This document shows positions 63,000 through 64,000 of a DNA stretch of 64,000 nucleotides, piece after piece. Both the position numbers and the translations under genes were made by a program. Numbering within the stretch: position 1 is the stretch's first letter; every line of letters starts with the position of its first letter. This stretch comes from Crotophaga sulcirostris (taxonomy: Eukaryota > Chordata > Aves > Cuculiformes > Crotophagidae), in assembly GCA_013397455.1 (NCBI GenBank), contig VYZB01000077.1:740081-804080 (forward strand). Direction: 5' to 3'. The notes under the pieces are model-generated. The model did not search any database and was not told the DNA's origin. It was given only the letters and a program-made list of their open reading frames with translations.

Positions 63000-64000
63000 G
63001 ATGCATATTTGTGCTTAAGTGAAGGGCTTTTGTCACTCATGTTGCTTCTTAAAAGCTTGTGTTTAAGTATGTTGTTAATGTGGGCTACTCTGGCATTAAA
63101 AAAGGGAGAAGGCCTCGTGAAGAAAACCTGCAATTATTTTTGATCCTGAACTGCAGCATATCTGGGCACAATTACACACTTGGCCCCATATGGGCACTGC
63201 TTTTCTGCCTGAGATCCCCAAAGCAGTGACATCAGAACACTGAGTTACATGGAATAGCCTCTCATTTGCCTTATCTATTGACTAGTTCATTAAAATGTTC
63301 AATGTTTAAATCTGAGATTGGGATACAAACTGGAAGATAATGGCTTTAAGCTTGCTGTGATTACACCTAGTCTATGGAATAAATTGATTGGTTTAATGTT
63401 ATCCATAGAAAAACTGTAAAAAGGTGTTTCAGAGCAAATGCCAAGAAAGCAAAGATGAAAAAACAGAGATCTGAATATGAATTAAAAGAGTGGAGGACAT
63501 TGATAGACTGGTAGGACACTGACCGTGCTGCTTTTGATACATGACCACTGGGACTGAAGGAGATGATAAGCAAATCAAGATGTATGAAAACAGCAGTTGC
63601 AACATTTTAAAAGCTTCATTATTCAAAATAGTTGAACACCAAACATCAGCATGAATGGAAGGCTGAGGAAAGTTGTTGTTTATTTTTGCCAGCTGAGAAC
63701 AGGTGTGGGAGATTGAGAGCTTTTATGTTTTTCATGTATTTTTTCACCAAACAAATGTTTGTGTAGTGACAGAATCAGCTAAGTTCAACTGGAATTTGAA
63801 TTCCATGTTTGATTTTGCACCATTCAGTTTTCCACACTGTTTATTTTACATAGTCAACGCCAGCAAAACTGCACGAAGTAAACAAAAATCAGACTACAGT
63901 GATGCCCAGAGATCACACTACCAGATATCAGAGTGTTAACTGACACTCGCTTTTCTCACAAAATAAGGGAAATCCAAATATATCCTTATGTTTAATAAAA
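63000..64000. other. Non-coding stretch, no gene recognised
   Basis: The last kilobase is AT-rich. The frames present (68, 65 and 78 codons) lack any recognisable signature. No repeat or RNA gene was identified. Confidence 0.6.

Noticed and set aside
1..64000. CRISPR array, bacterial operon, tRNA or rRNA gene
   Set aside because: No regularly spaced direct repeats, no operon-like gene packing, no cloverleaf or rRNA-like sequence seen; the repeats present are vertebrate.

Overview
The window looks like ordinary AT-rich vertebrate nuclear DNA, most probably from a bird (a crocodilian or turtle is less likely). The evidence is several CR1 LINE copies with the typical sauropsid 3' end (a short ATTCTATG-type tail beside a GGTTGGAAGGGACC-type motif), one copy with a long reverse-transcriptase ORF, a solo retroviral LTR, traces of tRNA-derived SINEs, and low overall repeat density. 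No operons, densely packed ORFs or bacterial features are present.

I found no host protein-coding gene, rRNA, tRNA or CRISPR array. The only open frame I can assign to a protein family is the C-terminal part of CR1 ORF2 (minus strand, 29210-30235). The other open frames of 60-158 codons have no recognisable domain, have composition and length expected by chance in AT-rich DNA, and often overlap each other on both strands. The window is therefore intergenic or lies inside a large intron. Short exons cannot be excluded without homology search or RNA data.

Layout: 1-245 is a GC-rich block with an abrupt edge to AT-rich DNA. 246-12918 is unannotated apart from a strong hairpin (925-961) and two poly-T tracts. 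12919-14075 is a small cluster of repeats: a tRNA-SINE remnant, a complete 460-bp solo LTR (13281-13740) and a CR1 scrap. 14076-29153 is unannotated apart from a possible MIR-like remnant. 29154-30327 is the large CR1 copy. 35072-35320 is a second CR1 3' end. 41758-41829 is a third, running straight into a 560-base assembly gap (41830-42389). 56251-56308 (plus strand), about 60749-61045 (plus strand, very old) and 62868-62999 are further CR1 pieces.

Nothing here forms a pathway or multi-gene system. The most useful points are the well-preserved but catalytically altered CR1 copy, the solo LTR with legible promoter and polyadenylation signals, the gap abutting a CR1 copy, and a few unexplained single-copy blocks that could be conserved noncoding elements. 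That last idea is a guess from texture only.
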